Shown: one piece after another, positions 13,897-22,866 of the stretch
Position numbering within the stretch: the stretch's first letter is position 1
How the letters are laid out: the number at the start of each line of letters is the position of its first letter
IMG/VR virus record: IMGVR_UViG_3300025881_000038
Span: 1-37,821 of that record
Source: a virus
Reading direction: 5' to 3' (one strand)
Length of the DNA stretch: 37,821 bases
Translations under genes and position numbers: made by a program
The notes under the pieces: generated by a model
Seen by the model: only the letters and a program-made list of their open reading frames with translations
The model's database searches: none
What the model was told of the DNA's origin: nothing

Positions 13897-16362
13897 TTAG
13901 TTCTCCTCGCTATCTTCTCTTCTAGCTAGTAATCCTATGTTTTTTGAACTGTCTTTAGTAAAACCTACAATATCTTGAGCTACATCTTGTTTCATATTAA
14001 ACAAGTCAATTTTTCTTTGAGCTGCATCTTGTTTCATTTTAAACTTTTGTCTTTGCAAACTTATTTGAGCTGCAGTTCTACCAGATATAGGCATAGTATC
14101 TTCAATCATTTTAGCTAACCAAACTGCTGTTCCTTTTTGTACAGCTTTAGTTATATCTATATTGTTTTCATTAGCAAACTGTATGTATGAATCTGCTATA
14201 TCTTGTTTAACTACATTCCAATTAGTTGAAGTAAAATCATCATAGAATGTCATTAGTTTTGCTTGATCTTTAATATCTTTTCTAGCATCTTCTGTAGCAT
14301 CATAAAATTCTTTTACTTTTTCAGAAGCATTTTGACCAAGAGTTATCCAATCTTGAGCAAACTGTCTTGCTCCTTCAACAGCTTCATCTTTTGCAAATCC
14401 TAAATCTATACCTAACTCTCCTGATGTAATATACTTATCTGTTTTAGCAACAGAAGTAAGAGCATCATTAGCTTCATCAGAAACTACTTTAGCTGCTTTT
14501 TTAATTTTTGCAGGAGCATCATCAATAAATTGTTTTGCTGCTTTCTTAACTACAGGTATAGTTTCTTTTACATATTCTTGAACATCTGTTATGTTTACTG
14601 GGCCAAAATATTTTAAATCTTGTTTAACTGTATCTTTAAGTGTTTTCATTATTCCTGGAATATTTATTTGTTTTTTGCCTAAAAGAACGTCATCTATAGA
14701 ATTGTATCCTGATTGTTTTATTTTAGTATAATTACCTTTGCCTAATGTAGGATCTATATCAGGCATAGTATCTAAACCTAATCCTGTTGGAGGGCCTGCT
14801 TCCGTCAAACCTTCTTTAATTTTGTTAGACATTGACGCTTCCATACTTTTAAAACTATTTAACTCTTTACTTCTACTTGCTAATAGTTCCATTACGCTAT
14901 CCCTAACAGGGCTTGGAGGTTGTAATAATATTACTTGTTCTATTGAGTCTACATTGTCTTTTGTAAAAACACTATTTGGATCACTTAAAAAGTTTTGCAG
15001 TTTCATAAGCTCTGAAGAACCGTCACTGGTTGCTTGTCCTGTACTAGAATTTGTAGTAACAGCATTAGTCATAGCTCTAGAAACTTGTGTCAGATTCTGA
15101 TCAAATTTTCTTTGTTCATCTGAAGAAGTAACTTTATAAATACCTCCTGAATTTATTTGACCTACAGTTAATTGCCTTCTTCTTTCAGCAGTTAAAGGTG
15201 TATAAGTTATGTTTATTCCTCCATATTGAGGGCCTAAGCCTAAACCTGCAAGACTACTTGGTGTAATTGAAAGATTAGGAATTCCTTCTGTTGTTTCTTT
15301 AGATACTATATCTATAGCTTGTTGCATAAAATGGAACTTATCATAGATACCTCCTGCTCCTTTTGTTTTTTCATATTGATCTTGCAAAGCAGAAGAAATC
15401 ATTGTTACATCAGTCCAATAATCTTCTTTAGTAATTTTATCTTCAGGATTTCCTCCCATTGCTCCTGTTAAAACATAAGGAGATATTTCTTGATCTTTTC
15501 CGCCAAGGTTATATTTTATTTTAAGTCTCTCTCCTGATACATAACTTTTCTTTTGATCATTACTAATAAAGCTACTTCTTTCATTTTCATGTTTAGTAAT
15601 AACCCCAGGAAAATTAAGATCTTCTCCAGTATTAGAAAATATACTTTGCAATTCATTGTTACCTATTGCTGTCTCATACTTACCTTGTTGTTCATCCCAA
15701 GCAAGTGAAGAAGCAAAGACTTGATCTTTAAAAGCTTGTATTGCAGCATCTTCAGGAGTTCCTGTAGTCCATTTCTTTTTACCCATAATAAAATTAATAG
15801 CTCCAGGAAGAAGACCGCCATCTTTTACCATCTCTTTCATGTGTTTAGCTGTAGCTGTATTGAAAGGTTCAAAGTATCTAGCTTTCTTTTGTTCTACTGT
15901 TTGATCTCCTGAGAGTTTAAAGTCTGCAGATAGATCTAATAATCTTTTATATTCTGTTAAATCATCATTCATGTCTTTTGCAGCTATTACATTTAATTGT
16001 TCTTGAGTATAACCTGAACCAATTCCTTGATTTAATAATTTATCCTCTATCCATTGTTTGCGATAGTCAGATTTGTATTGTGTTTCCCAATCCGCTCTAT
16101 TATTAAATCTTGCAGTATGATCTTTTTGAAATTGAAAACTAGTATTAAAGTAATCTTCCATTCTTTGTAACTCAGGTTGTTGTCCTGTCCAAAAATCTTT
16201 AGCGCGTTGTTGTGCTTTTACTTTTAAAACTTGATCTGCGCCTATTACTAAAGGAGCTATTAAAGCAGCTTTCTTTCCTTTTTTTCTAGCTTTGGCTACT
16301 CTTTGTTGAGAATCTGTAACAATTCTATTAACTTGAGCATCACCCATTATACTTTTTGCCAT
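13897..16362 (-). CDS. Internal virion protein, 821 aa
   Basis: I cannot assign a named family. Size, position directly before the transglycosylase-bearing giant protein and helical, charged composition match the T7 gp15-like internal core protein slot. The N-terminus is basic (SQQRVAKARKKGKKAALIAP) with a short hydrophobic stretch. Much of the C-terminal half (residues ~560-790) is lysine- and alanine-rich helix with heptad-like periodicity (KAAKQFIDDAPAKIKKAAKV). No catalytic motif is evident. ATG and stop nearly abut the neighbours on both sides. The protein is probably packaged in the capsid and ejected with the DNA; this is inferred from gene order only. Confidence 0.65.
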   Translation of the reverse strand: MAKSIMGDAQVNRIVTDSQQRVAKARKKGKKAALIAPLVIGADQVLKVKAQQRAKDFWTGQQPELQRMEDYFNTSFQFQKDHTARFNNRADWETQYKSDYRKQWIEDKLLNQGIGSGYTQEQLNVIAAKDMNDDLTEYKRLLDLSADFKLSGDQTVEQKKARYFEPFNTATAKHMKEMVKDGGLLPGAINFIMGKKKWTTGTPEDAAIQAFKDQVFASSLAWDEQQGKYETAIGNNELQSIFSNTGEDLNFPGVITKHENERSSFISNDQKKSYVSGERLKIKYNLGGKDQEISPYVLTGAMGGNPEDKITKEDYWTDVTMISSALQDQYEKTKGAGGIYDKFHFMQQAIDIVSKETTEGIPNLSITPSSLAGLGLGPQYGGINITYTPLTAERRRQLTVGQINSGGIYKVTSSDEQRKFDQNLTQVSRAMTNAVTTNSSTGQATSDGSSELMKLQNFLSDPNSVFTKDNVDSIEQVILLQPPSPVRDSVMELLASRSKELNSFKSMEASMSNKIKEGLTEAGPPTGLGLDTMPDIDPTLGKGNYTKIKQSGYNSIDDVLLGKKQINIPGIMKTLKDTVKQDLKYFGPVNITDVQEYVKETIPVVKKAAKQFIDDAPAKIKKAAKVVSDEANDALTSVAKTDKYITSGELGIDLGFAKDEAVEGARQFAQDWITLGQNASEKVKEFYDATEDARKDIKDQAKLMTFYDDFTSTNWNVVKQDIADSYIQFANENNIDITKAVQKGTAVWLAKMIEDTMPISGRTAAQISLQRQKFKMKQDAAQRKIDLFNMKQDVAQDIVGFTKDSSKNIGLLARREDSEEN

Positions 16363-16928
16363 TATGCTTGCTCCTCTCTACTCAATAAACTTGAAGGTTC
16401 TGTAGGTCTTTCAGGTATTTCAAGTGTATCTACACGTTGTTGTATTTCTCTAGGTATTCCTTTTAATTTTAATTCAGGAACAATTTTTTCTTTAGCCATC
16501 TCTATAGCTTTTTGTACTTCTGTTAGTTGTTCATCTGCTTCCATAGTATCTGGCTCATCATCTAAAACTGGTTCATCTATGCCTGCATGTGTAGCTAAAG
16601 CAATTAACAAATACATCATAGGCTCTAAAAGTAACATAGCTAAATCAGGATTCCAAAGACCAGAAGTAAAACCTTTATAGATTATAATATCTGTAAGTTG
16701 GCCAATAGGAACACCTTGTCTCATTAATTTAACTAGTTCATGATAAGCATCAGGTTCAGTTAGTTCTAAAAAAGTTGCATCTAAAGCAGGTTGTACAGAA
16801 GTAAACTGTGGAGCTTGTTCCCAAGCGTATGCTTGATCTGGACTGTTTGTTAAAGATTCTCCGGGAACAGGTGCGCCTTGTGTTGCTAAAAATTCTAAAC
16901 CTGCTCTATCTAAAGTTGGTTCTGCCAT
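16362..16928 (-). CDS. conserved marine-phage virion protein, 188 aa
   Basis: The N-terminal stretch GAPVPGESLTNSPDQAYAWE, followed by PQFTSVQPALD, recalls a structural protein family I know from marine T4-like and T7-like phages, which starts with a PGxSLT...W...PPxFT pattern and has no assigned function. The core (residues 55-120) is helical and partly hydrophobic (DLAMLLLEPMMYLLIALATH). The C-terminal third is acidic, then basic (EADEQLTEVQKAIEMAKEKI). The gene lies in the internal-virion-protein block, so a packaged or core protein is likely. The family resemblance is from memory of the motif and was not searched. Confidence 0.6.
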   Translation of the reverse strand: MAEPTLDRAGLEFLATQGAPVPGESLTNSPDQAYAWEQAPQFTSVQPALDATFLELTEPDAYHELVKLMRQGVPIGQLTDIIIYKGFTSGLWNPDLAMLLLEPMMYLLIALATHAGIDEPVLDDEPDTMEADEQLTEVQKAIEMAKEKIVPELKLKGIPREIQQRVDTLEIPERPTEPSSLLSREEQA

Positions 16929-16939
16929 TGGTATCTCCG

Positions 16940-17767
16940 TTACGTTTGTCCAAGTTGTTGATTAGTTCTCATAAAAGCACTAGGATCTATAGGTGTTGCT
17001 AGGCGATTAAAGTCTATTAAAGGATAAGCTGATTGCATTTGCGCCATAGGAGCAGGAGTAAACACAGGATCTCCTACAAAACCTTCTGGATCAAATCCTG
17101 CAAAAGGACTTCCTTCTGCTCCTTCTGGTGAGCCTGCTAATAAACTTCCTGCTGCTTGAACACCAGTAACTACATTCTTTGTTGTCTTTAATTTTTCAAC
17201 AGTAGTTTGTTCTGAAAAAGGTTTACCTCCTAAAAATCCTCTTTTACTTTCTTCTTTAGCTCCTGCCTTTATAGTTTCTCCTGCTGAAAAATCTGCTAGT
17301 TGATCTTGAGTCATAAGCATAGGATCTGTAACAGTAGTATCTATTGCTGTATTTTTAACAGATTCTTTACCTGCTTCTCCTGTTATTTTATTAAAGCCTT
17401 CGTTTAAAAAAGCAGTAGTAGATTGTCCTGCTGAATAAGCAGTATTAGCTACAGATTTACCTGCGTTTACAAATAATGCTGCTGTATTAGATAAAATGTT
17501 ACCTGAAGCGGCTGCTGTACCTCCAGTTCCTACTGCAGCTGTACCTCCTGTTGCGGTAATTCCAGGCAGCGTTGCCCCCATCATACCTCCAACAAAATAA
17601 ACTCCAGTAGCTATAAGAGCTGCGGCTGCAATTATTTTAAATGCTTTGCTCTTTGTTACTTTTTTTAATTTCTTTTTTACTTTTTTAGCAAAGCGACCTA
17701 TTTCTTTTCTTACTTTTTTAGAAGAAGCTAGTAAAGCTCCTACGGCTGCAAAGGGTAAAAATGCCAT
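16940..17767 (-). CDS. internal virion protein with basic amphipathic N-terminus, 275 aa
   Basis: The N-terminus is striking: a short hydrophobic start (MAFLPFAAVGALLASS), a very basic helix (residues 17-42, KKVRKEIGRFAKKVKKKLKK) and a hydrophobic stretch (AFKIIAAAALIATGVYFVGG). Glycine/threonine/alanine-rich sequence (residues ~65-90) and a low-complexity remainder follow. This resembles a membrane-active or membrane-inserting ejection protein, the role T7 gp14 plays in the outer membrane. I know no family match. It lies between the repetitive 989 aa protein and the 188 aa protein with short gaps. The membrane role is inference from composition. Confidence 0.6.
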   Translation of the reverse strand: MAFLPFAAVGALLASSKKVRKEIGRFAKKVKKKLKKVTKSKAFKIIAAAALIATGVYFVGGMMGATLPGITATGGTAAVGTGGTAAASGNILSNTAALFVNAGKSVANTAYSAGQSTTAFLNEGFNKITGEAGKESVKNTAIDTTVTDPMLMTQDQLADFSAGETIKAGAKEESKRGFLGGKPFSEQTTVEKLKTTKNVVTGVQAAGSLLAGSPEGAEGSPFAGFDPEGFVGDPVFTPAPMAQMQSAYPLIDFNRLATPIDPSAFMRTNQQLGQT

Positions 17768-17770
17768 TTA

Positions 17771-20740
17771 TTATTCTCCTACTGATGCTATATTAACTAA
17801 TGAATCAAATACTTTTGAAATATTAGATGTTGTTAAACTATCCCAATACTGTGCGCTAGTAGCTTCATTGCCTAGTGATTGAGCGATAAGGTGTGTCTTT
17901 CTATCTTCAAACTTTTCAGCTGCTTGAAACTCATAAGCTGCTCTGTCTCTTAATTCTTGCCATAAAAACGATTGAGCCTGTGAAGACATGCCAAATAAAT
18001 TCTGTGAGTTCTGCATAGCTATCTGATTAGCGGCTGCTGTATTAATAGTATTAGCTTGTCTTCTCCATGCAATATTAGATTGCTCTACAGCTTGTGCATT
18101 AGTAGCGTTCCACTTAGCTCTATCATAAGCTAGCTGTGTATTGTACTGACTAATCTGTGTAGACATCTGAGCATTGAATTTATTTTCATCTACAGTTAAT
18201 CCTCTAACTTGTTGATCTACTTGATTCTGCGCTGTAGCATTAAACTGTTCCATAGCGTTTAGCTGTGCTGTATTATTAAGTTCAATCTGCTGTGCAAGGT
18301 TTGCCATAAACTGATTAGTTTGGTTTTCGCTAGTAGCGTTAAACTGTCTTGATGCATTTTCAGCTGCCTGATTAGATAACAAAGACTGTTGTTTTTGTTG
18401 TGCTGTAAGCATAGAAGCTTGTTGATCATTACTAAGATTAGCCATATTCATAGTTAAGAAAGACTGTGCGTTTTGTGCAGCTAGCTTAGTTCTTTGATCT
18501 AATGTAGCCATATCAAGTGCGGCCATTTGAGTTGCATTTTGTAAAATTGCTTGTTGGCTATTGTTTAAATTAGTAAGAGTAGATGTTTGCATAAACTTAC
18601 TATTAGCTAACTCTACTTGTTGTGCTGTAGTAAACTTAGTCATATCCATATTTGCAGTAACAGTTGCGTTCTGCATAGCTCTTTGTTGATCTACATTAAG
18701 CTGTGCTAATCCCATTTGTTGTGCAAGTTTAGAATTATTTAAGTTAACCTGCATTTGTTTATTTAAATTTGCTAGTTCCGTTTGTTGAGCTGCACTTAGA
18801 TTCTGTGCGCTTGCTGTATTCAAAGAACTTAGATTAGCTAAACGAACTTGTTGATCTGCAGTTAAGTTTGCTTTTTGCATGTCTTGTGCAAAGGCTGCAT
18901 TTTGACTAAGGAACTTAGCTGCGTTTTGATACTCTGATAATCTTTCTTGTTGAACAGCAGACATGTTATCTCTAGCAGTTGCATCCTGTAACTGAAGATT
19001 AGCTAAGTCTATCTGTGTACCTACATTAAGATTCTGTAGATTCATAGCTTGTTCATTCTGTGCATTTAAAACTGCAGCTTGTTGTTGATTTTGTAGATTA
19101 GCAAGCGCAGTTTGTTGCTGTTGCTGTGCAGTAGTCATTACTGCTGCTTGATCAAACTGACTTTGCATAACTGCCATTTGTTGTGCGTTTTGTGCTGTTT
19201 GACTTTCTGCTTGTTGACGATTAGCAAGATTAGTCATTCTCCTAGTCATATCTAATCTAGAACTTTCTAAGTTAGCTTGTTGTTCATTAGATAAATTTTG
19301 AGCTGCTCTAGCCTGTAAAGCTTGTGCATTACTTTGTGCCATTGGGAAAGCACTTTGTATAATAGAGTTAAACATAGCATCTCTACCTACAGTAGAAACT
19401 TCCATGCCTCTTTCTGCCATGCTTTGATTTACTGCATCTACTGCAGGCCTAGCCCATAAAGGAATGTTACCACTTTCAAGACCTCCTAAGAGACCTTCCA
19501 TTTGTGAGCTTACTAAAGCTTCTGTAGGTAAAGCTGCAATAGCTGCTTGAACTTGTACAGGCTCTGAGTCTATTTGAGCTTCTACAGTTGCAGGATTTTC
19601 TACTATAGCTGCAGTAATTGCTTGCGGTATATCAGCAACTTGAGCTACCATAGAAGCGGCAGCGCCTGCTCTAGCTATACCTTGTACTGAACTTCTTTGT
19701 GCAGCTTCAAAGCCTACTGTGTTTATAACTTGTGCAGCTACTCCTGAAGCAGAAGTTCCTGTAATAGCTTCTCTAGTTTGCACCTCTGCATCTGAGGTTG
19801 CAGAAACTTGTGCGCCTACTCCTGTTACTGCAGGTACAAAAGCTCCTGCAGAAATAATACCATCTACATTAGTAGCTTTAGCTGCATTAACTAATGAATC
19901 AGAAACTTGTGCAGCTACTGCTTCACCAGATAGATTTCTAATTTCTGTTACTTGTGCAACTGCTTCTGGAGAAAGTTGTCCTGTTGCTCCATCTACTGCA
20001 GAAGGAGTAGTGTTTTGCATTGCTGTCATTGTTGAAGCTGCAATAGGAGTTTGTTGAGCAGAAGTAGTTGCTGTTCCTGTAGTAGCATCTTGTTTTAAAG
20101 TAGAGGCGGATACATCTGCTGTAGCTCCAGTTTGTACTCCTATTTCTTCTATATCATCCTTTGGAGTTTTAATAGTAGTATCAAGTTTAGTTCCTGCTTC
20201 TGTACTAATCTCTGGAATTGAAGGTAACTGTGTCTCTCCTTTTCTTGTAGCTTCTGCAGTTGTTCTAGCTGTAGTAATTTTACCTTCTGTTGCATCAGTA
20301 TAAATATTTCTTGTATCTTTATTTTTAGGAGCAGTCACAGCAGGAGGAATATAAGGTTTACCTCCTCTTCCTTTTCCACCCATACCTTTTTTACCTTGTC
20401 CACGCTCTATAGTAGTTCTAGTTCTAGTAGGAGTAGCCATTAAATTATTATCTTCTGGAGGAATAGATGTTCCTACATTATATTCATCAATAGACTTGAC
20501 ACCTGTAGGAGAAGGAACTCCTGGCATTGAAGATATTTCTGCCATTCTTTCTGGAGTAGTTCTTTGTGGAGATGTTTGTGCAGAACTATGAGCAGGATCG
20601 CTGGCCCAATTATCTAAAGCATTTCTGTACTCATCTGCATTATCAAAGTTATTACGTTGAGGTCTTCCTCCATGTTTTAAAGAAACTCTACCACCCTTAC
20701 GGTAGTCTATTCTTTTCTTTTTATATCTTTTTCTTGCCAT
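17771..20740 (-). CDS. Ala/Gln-rich repeat virion protein with hendecad coiled coil, 989 aa
   Basis: Three parts can be seen. Residues 1-150 are basic and rich in K, R, P and T (ARKRYKKKRIDYRKGGRVSL). Residues ~150-460 are alanine/threonine/valine-rich low complexity. Residues ~470-900 are an A/Q/N-rich helical region with a 22-residue repeat of type L-T-x-x-Q-Q-x-x-L-A-N: LTADQQVRLANLSS, LSAAQQTELANLNK, FTTAQQVELANSKF, LNNSQQAILQNATQ. A 22-residue period equals two hendecads, typical of a straight or slightly right-handed coiled coil. There are no cysteines that I noticed and no catalytic motif. Its length and its location between fibre-associated genes and ejection proteins suggest a long rod or internal core component. 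It could be part of the tail or the ejected conduit. Confidence 0.65.
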   Translation of the reverse strand: MARKRYKKKRIDYRKGGRVSLKHGGRPQRNNFDNADEYRNALDNWASDPAHSSAQTSPQRTTPERMAEISSMPGVPSPTGVKSIDEYNVGTSIPPEDNNLMATPTRTRTTIERGQGKKGMGGKGRGGKPYIPPAVTAPKNKDTRNIYTDATEGKITTARTTAEATRKGETQLPSIPEISTEAGTKLDTTIKTPKDDIEEIGVQTGATADVSASTLKQDATTGTATTSAQQTPIAASTMTAMQNTTPSAVDGATGQLSPEAVAQVTEIRNLSGEAVAAQVSDSLVNAAKATNVDGIISAGAFVPAVTGVGAQVSATSDAEVQTREAITGTSASGVAAQVINTVGFEAAQRSSVQGIARAGAAASMVAQVADIPQAITAAIVENPATVEAQIDSEPVQVQAAIAALPTEALVSSQMEGLLGGLESGNIPLWARPAVDAVNQSMAERGMEVSTVGRDAMFNSIIQSAFPMAQSNAQALQARAAQNLSNEQQANLESSRLDMTRRMTNLANRQQAESQTAQNAQQMAVMQSQFDQAAVMTTAQQQQQTALANLQNQQQAAVLNAQNEQAMNLQNLNVGTQIDLANLQLQDATARDNMSAVQQERLSEYQNAAKFLSQNAAFAQDMQKANLTADQQVRLANLSSLNTASAQNLSAAQQTELANLNKQMQVNLNNSKLAQQMGLAQLNVDQQRAMQNATVTANMDMTKFTTAQQVELANSKFMQTSTLTNLNNSQQAILQNATQMAALDMATLDQRTKLAAQNAQSFLTMNMANLSNDQQASMLTAQQKQQSLLSNQAAENASRQFNATSENQTNQFMANLAQQIELNNTAQLNAMEQFNATAQNQVDQQVRGLTVDENKFNAQMSTQISQYNTQLAYDRAKWNATNAQAVEQSNIAWRRQANTINTAAANQIAMQNSQNLFGMSSQAQSFLWQELRDRAAYEFQAAEKFEDRKTHLIAQSLGNEATSAQYWDSLTTSNISKVFDSLVNIASVGE
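18250..19330 (-). repeat. Coding region for 22-residue Ala/Gln hendecad repeats
   Basis: Within the 989 aa gene the helical part is built of roughly 22-residue units (66 bases) with Q-Q at positions 5-6 and A-N near positions 10-11. At least four consecutive-type units of exactly 22 residues can be counted between about 18360 and 18900, with looser ones on either side. The DNA copies are diverged. Confidence 0.6.
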
Positions 20741-20748
20741 AGTAATTC

Positions 20749-20988
20749 CTAATTAGTTTTAACTTCAAAAAGTTTATCAAGTTTTGTTTCAAGTTTACTG
20801 AGCATACGCATAACTCTATCCATACTGCTTTCCATTTCGTCTTTAGTTACATAAGTTCTAGCTACTTCTTCTCTGGTTTTGTTTAACAATACGTCAATCC
20901 TTTTAAGCTCTACAAAGTTTTGACGAATACTATAAACTACAGGGGCTATGACTAAAGTTATAAGTATATTCCAAGTTTCCATATCCAT
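20749..20988 (-). CDS. small membrane-anchored coiled-coil protein, 79 aa
   Basis: An N-terminal membrane helix (TWNILITLVIAPVVYSIRQN, about residues 5-24) is followed by a charged coiled coil (FVELKRIDVLLNKTREEVAR, then VTKDEMESSMDRVMRMLSKL). The layout resembles phage haemolysin/holin-accessory proteins of XhlA type and is similar in design, though not obviously in sequence, to the 116 aa protein at 7854-8204. It shares one base with the start of the upstream-coded gene's stop (20988). The function is unknown; a second holin or a membrane anchor for a virion component are options. Confidence 0.6.
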   Translation of the reverse strand: MDMETWNILITLVIAPVVYSIRQNFVELKRIDVLLNKTREEVARTYVTKDEMESSMDRVMRMLSKLETKLDKLFEVKTN

Positions 20989-21728
20989 TATGTTATTCCT
21001 ATATTTAAACGGTGCATCTTTTCTCTAGTATTTTTAATTTTAATATTTGTTTTGTTAGCTAAAAATTTAATTCTTTCTTTTTCTTTTTTAGGTATTCCTT
21101 TTAAATAAGGAAGTAATTTATCAAAACAATAACCATAAGTTTCTAACATGTTTATAGTATCTGCTTCAATACAATCTATATAATTAAACACACTTGCTTG
21201 CTCTCCAAGAACTCCATAGTTAAAAGCATCTATTGTTGCTGTTGCTTCTTCTTGTAATAAAATATCATTTTTGTGATGCATGTATCTAGGTATAAATAAT
21301 TTTTTAACATCGTTTAATATTCCAGTATCTGTTTCTGGAACATCTTTCCATCTTTTAGGATTAATAATAAAAATATTTAAATCAACAACTCCGTTTGTCA
21401 ATGTAGTATCTACATAACGATAATGCTCTGATAATCTATTGTGATCTATAAAAACTGCTTTTCTGCTTACACATATATCAACAGCTTCTAATTGTTCTAT
21501 AGAAGGTATGTCTCCTTCTTTTAATTCTAAAACTATACCGCTTTTAACTACTAAAGTTATTCCTTTAGTATTTAGTAATGCTGTACCTATCCTACTGTTT
21601 GTTTGTTCTTTTTTAGTTATTACTTTATAAGATACTTGTGGAGTATTTTTTTCTAAAGAGTTAACTGTAAGATTAGTTAAGTTATTACTTTCTAGTATTA
21701 AGACTTTTAGGTCTGTTAGGTTTAACAT
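20988..21728 (-). CDS. putative GT-A-like glycosyltransferase, divergent
   Basis: The start of the protein (TDLKVLILESNNLTNLTVNS, then YKVI about 30 residues on) has the beta-alpha-beta rhythm of a family-2 GT-A nucleotide-binding half. IGTALLNTKGITLVVKSGIV resembles the stretch that precedes the usual metal-binding acidic motif. I cannot find a clear DxD, although DICVSRKAVFIDHNRLSEHY could lie in that place, so the enzyme may be divergent or inactive. Proteins of this kind occur beside fibre genes in marine phages, where they may glycosylate virion proteins or alter host surface sugars. The gene overlaps the preceding GT-B-like gene by 44 bases in another frame and shares a base with the next gene. 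Functional call is weak. Confidence 0.4.
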   Translation of the reverse strand: MLNLTDLKVLILESNNLTNLTVNSLEKNTPQVSYKVITKKEQTNSRIGTALLNTKGITLVVKSGIVLELKEGDIPSIEQLEAVDICVSRKAVFIDHNRLSEHYRYVDTTLTNGVVDLNIFIINPKRWKDVPETDTGILNDVKKLFIPRYMHHKNDILLQEEATATIDAFNYGVLGEQASVFNYIDCIEADTINMLETYGYCFDKLLPYLKGIPKKEKERIKFLANKTNIKIKNTREKMHRLNIGIT

Positions 21729-22581
21729 GTTCTACTTTATTAAAATAATGAAAAAAGTTTTTTATATTTTCTTTAGGTTGTTCTGATGCATGATAGATTA
21801 ATCCAGAGTTAGTTGCTGATAACAATCTTTTAAAATCATTTATTACTGGATATCCTTGTTCAAATAAAACTTTATAGATATGTGTATAAGTTTTACAAGC
21901 TATCTTAGGTCTATCAAATAAATTAACACGCTTACCTTGTGCTAAAGCTATCAATCCCATTTCAGAATTAGTAGTACATCCTACAACTTTTGCTCTATTT
22001 AAAATCTCATGTCCTGATAGATTTTTATTTACTAAAGAATCTTTACCATACTTTGCTTTTAAAAAAGACATTGTAAAAGGAGATGTTAAAGGATGAGGTT
22101 TTAATTTAGCACCTTCTTCTTTTATAGCTTTTAAAAGTTTAACATCATCTGTAATTTCTTTTAAAATATTTGTACCTGCTAAAAAAACTACATAAGGATA
22201 ATCTATATCTGTAGTTTGTAAATTATACTTATCTGCATTTTTATTAGCAATAGCGTCAAAGATTTTTTCTCCTTCCTGTGTAATTTTTCCTCTTACACAT
22301 TCTCTTAAAAGCTTTAAAGAATATAAAGAAGAAGCAGGTTTAATATAAACAAACTTCGTCATAATGTCTGTATAGACATATCCTCTTATTTTCTTTTCAT
22401 TTTTAAAATCATACCAAATATCGTATTCTAAATTTGTTCCATGATTACCTTTCGTTGGTAACAAATGGTGTATCTTATCTAGTTGTTTATTTACTTCTGA
22501 TCTTCTGATATTTCCTGATTTAAAAAAATGAGCTATATCATTATTCAGTACATCATTAAAAGCTAATGTTTCAAGAGGCAT
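21685..22581 (-). CDS. putative GT-B-fold glycosyltransferase, capsule-synthesis-like
   Basis: Residues 157-225 look like the C-terminal half of a GT-B enzyme of the capsule-synthesis or sialyltransferase-like kind: KPHP at 161-164, then ILNRAKVVGCTTNSEMGLIA followed by LAQGKRVNLFDRP. The pattern KPHP...(S/T)xx(S/T)xxxEAxxxGKxV binds the nucleotide-sugar phosphate in such families. The N-terminal 130 residues are less clear (YVYTDIMTKFVYIKP, DIDYPYVVFLAG). At 298 aa it is compact. Lying between fibre genes and a second glycosyltransferase-like gene, it could decorate the Thr-rich or fibre proteins, or modify the host surface. Its start lies 11 bases inside the preceding mini-gene. No signal peptide is seen. 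Confidence 0.5.
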   Translation of the reverse strand: MPLETLAFNDVLNNDIAHFFKSGNIRRSEVNKQLDKIHHLLPTKGNHGTNLEYDIWYDFKNEKKIRGYVYTDIMTKFVYIKPASSLYSLKLLRECVRGKITQEGEKIFDAIANKNADKYNLQTTDIDYPYVVFLAGTNILKEITDDVKLLKAIKEEGAKLKPHPLTSPFTMSFLKAKYGKDSLVNKNLSGHEILNRAKVVGCTTNSEMGLIALAQGKRVNLFDRPKIACKTYTHIYKVLFEQGYPVINDFKRLLSATNSGLIYHASEQPKENIKNFFHYFNKVEHVKPNRPKSLNTRK

Positions 22582-22711
22582 TTTTTTCTAAAACGTCTAT
22601 TTTTTCTTCTATTGCTTTTAGACGTTTTGAAATAATATCCCAAAAATCTGCAAGTCTTCTGTTAAGTTTTTGTATTTCATCTGGATCTGTATGTAGTTCA
22701 TTCTCTGCCAT
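22571..22711 (-). CDS. coiled-coil mini-protein, 46 aa
   Basis: A short reading frame starts at ATG 22711 with GGAG eight bases upstream and ends at TGA 22571-22573, overlapping the next gene by 11 bases. The product begins MAENELHTDPDEIQKLNRRL and continues as a charged helix containing RLKAIEEKIDVLEK, a likely coiled coil. It resembles the next mini-gene (22715-22861) in length, in an NRR motif near the N-terminal third and in an xLExK ending, so the two could be diverged copies. Function unknown; small trimerising or chaperone-like helices often lie beside fibre genes. Confidence 0.6.
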   Translation of the reverse strand: MAENELHTDPDEIQKLNRRLADFWDIISKRLKAIEEKIDVLEKNAS

Positions 22712-22714
22712 CTT

Positions 22715-22861
22715 TTAAACTCCGTTATTATTACACTTACACATTTTCTTTCTTTCTAAAGCATCCATTCTTTCTTCCATTTCTTTAAAATGCTCTAATA
22801 AAATTGCTAATGTTTCTTCTGTTCTTCTGTTTATTATTTTTATTTCTTCTTTTACTGTCAT
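22715..22861 (-). CDS. coiled-coil mini-protein, 48 aa, Cys pair at the end
   Basis: A reading frame runs from ATG 22861 (AGGA eight bases upstream) to TAA 22715-22717, between the Thr-rich gene and the 46 aa mini-gene. The product starts MTVKEEIKIINRRTEETLAI and continues with a heptad-like helix, HFKEMEERMDALERKK. It ends with a CKC pair and an asparagine run (MCKCNNNGV). The spacing and good ribosome-binding site support a real gene. I know no family. Confidence 0.6.
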   Translation of the reverse strand: MTVKEEIKIINRRTEETLAILLEHFKEMEERMDALERKKMCKCNNNGV

Positions 22862-22866
22862 TTAAT

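Noticed and set aside
20988-22581. A single glycosyltransferase split by a frameshift
   Set aside because: The two products have different fold-like features (GT-A-like and GT-B-like), each has its own start, and a 44-base overlap is in line with other overlaps here.
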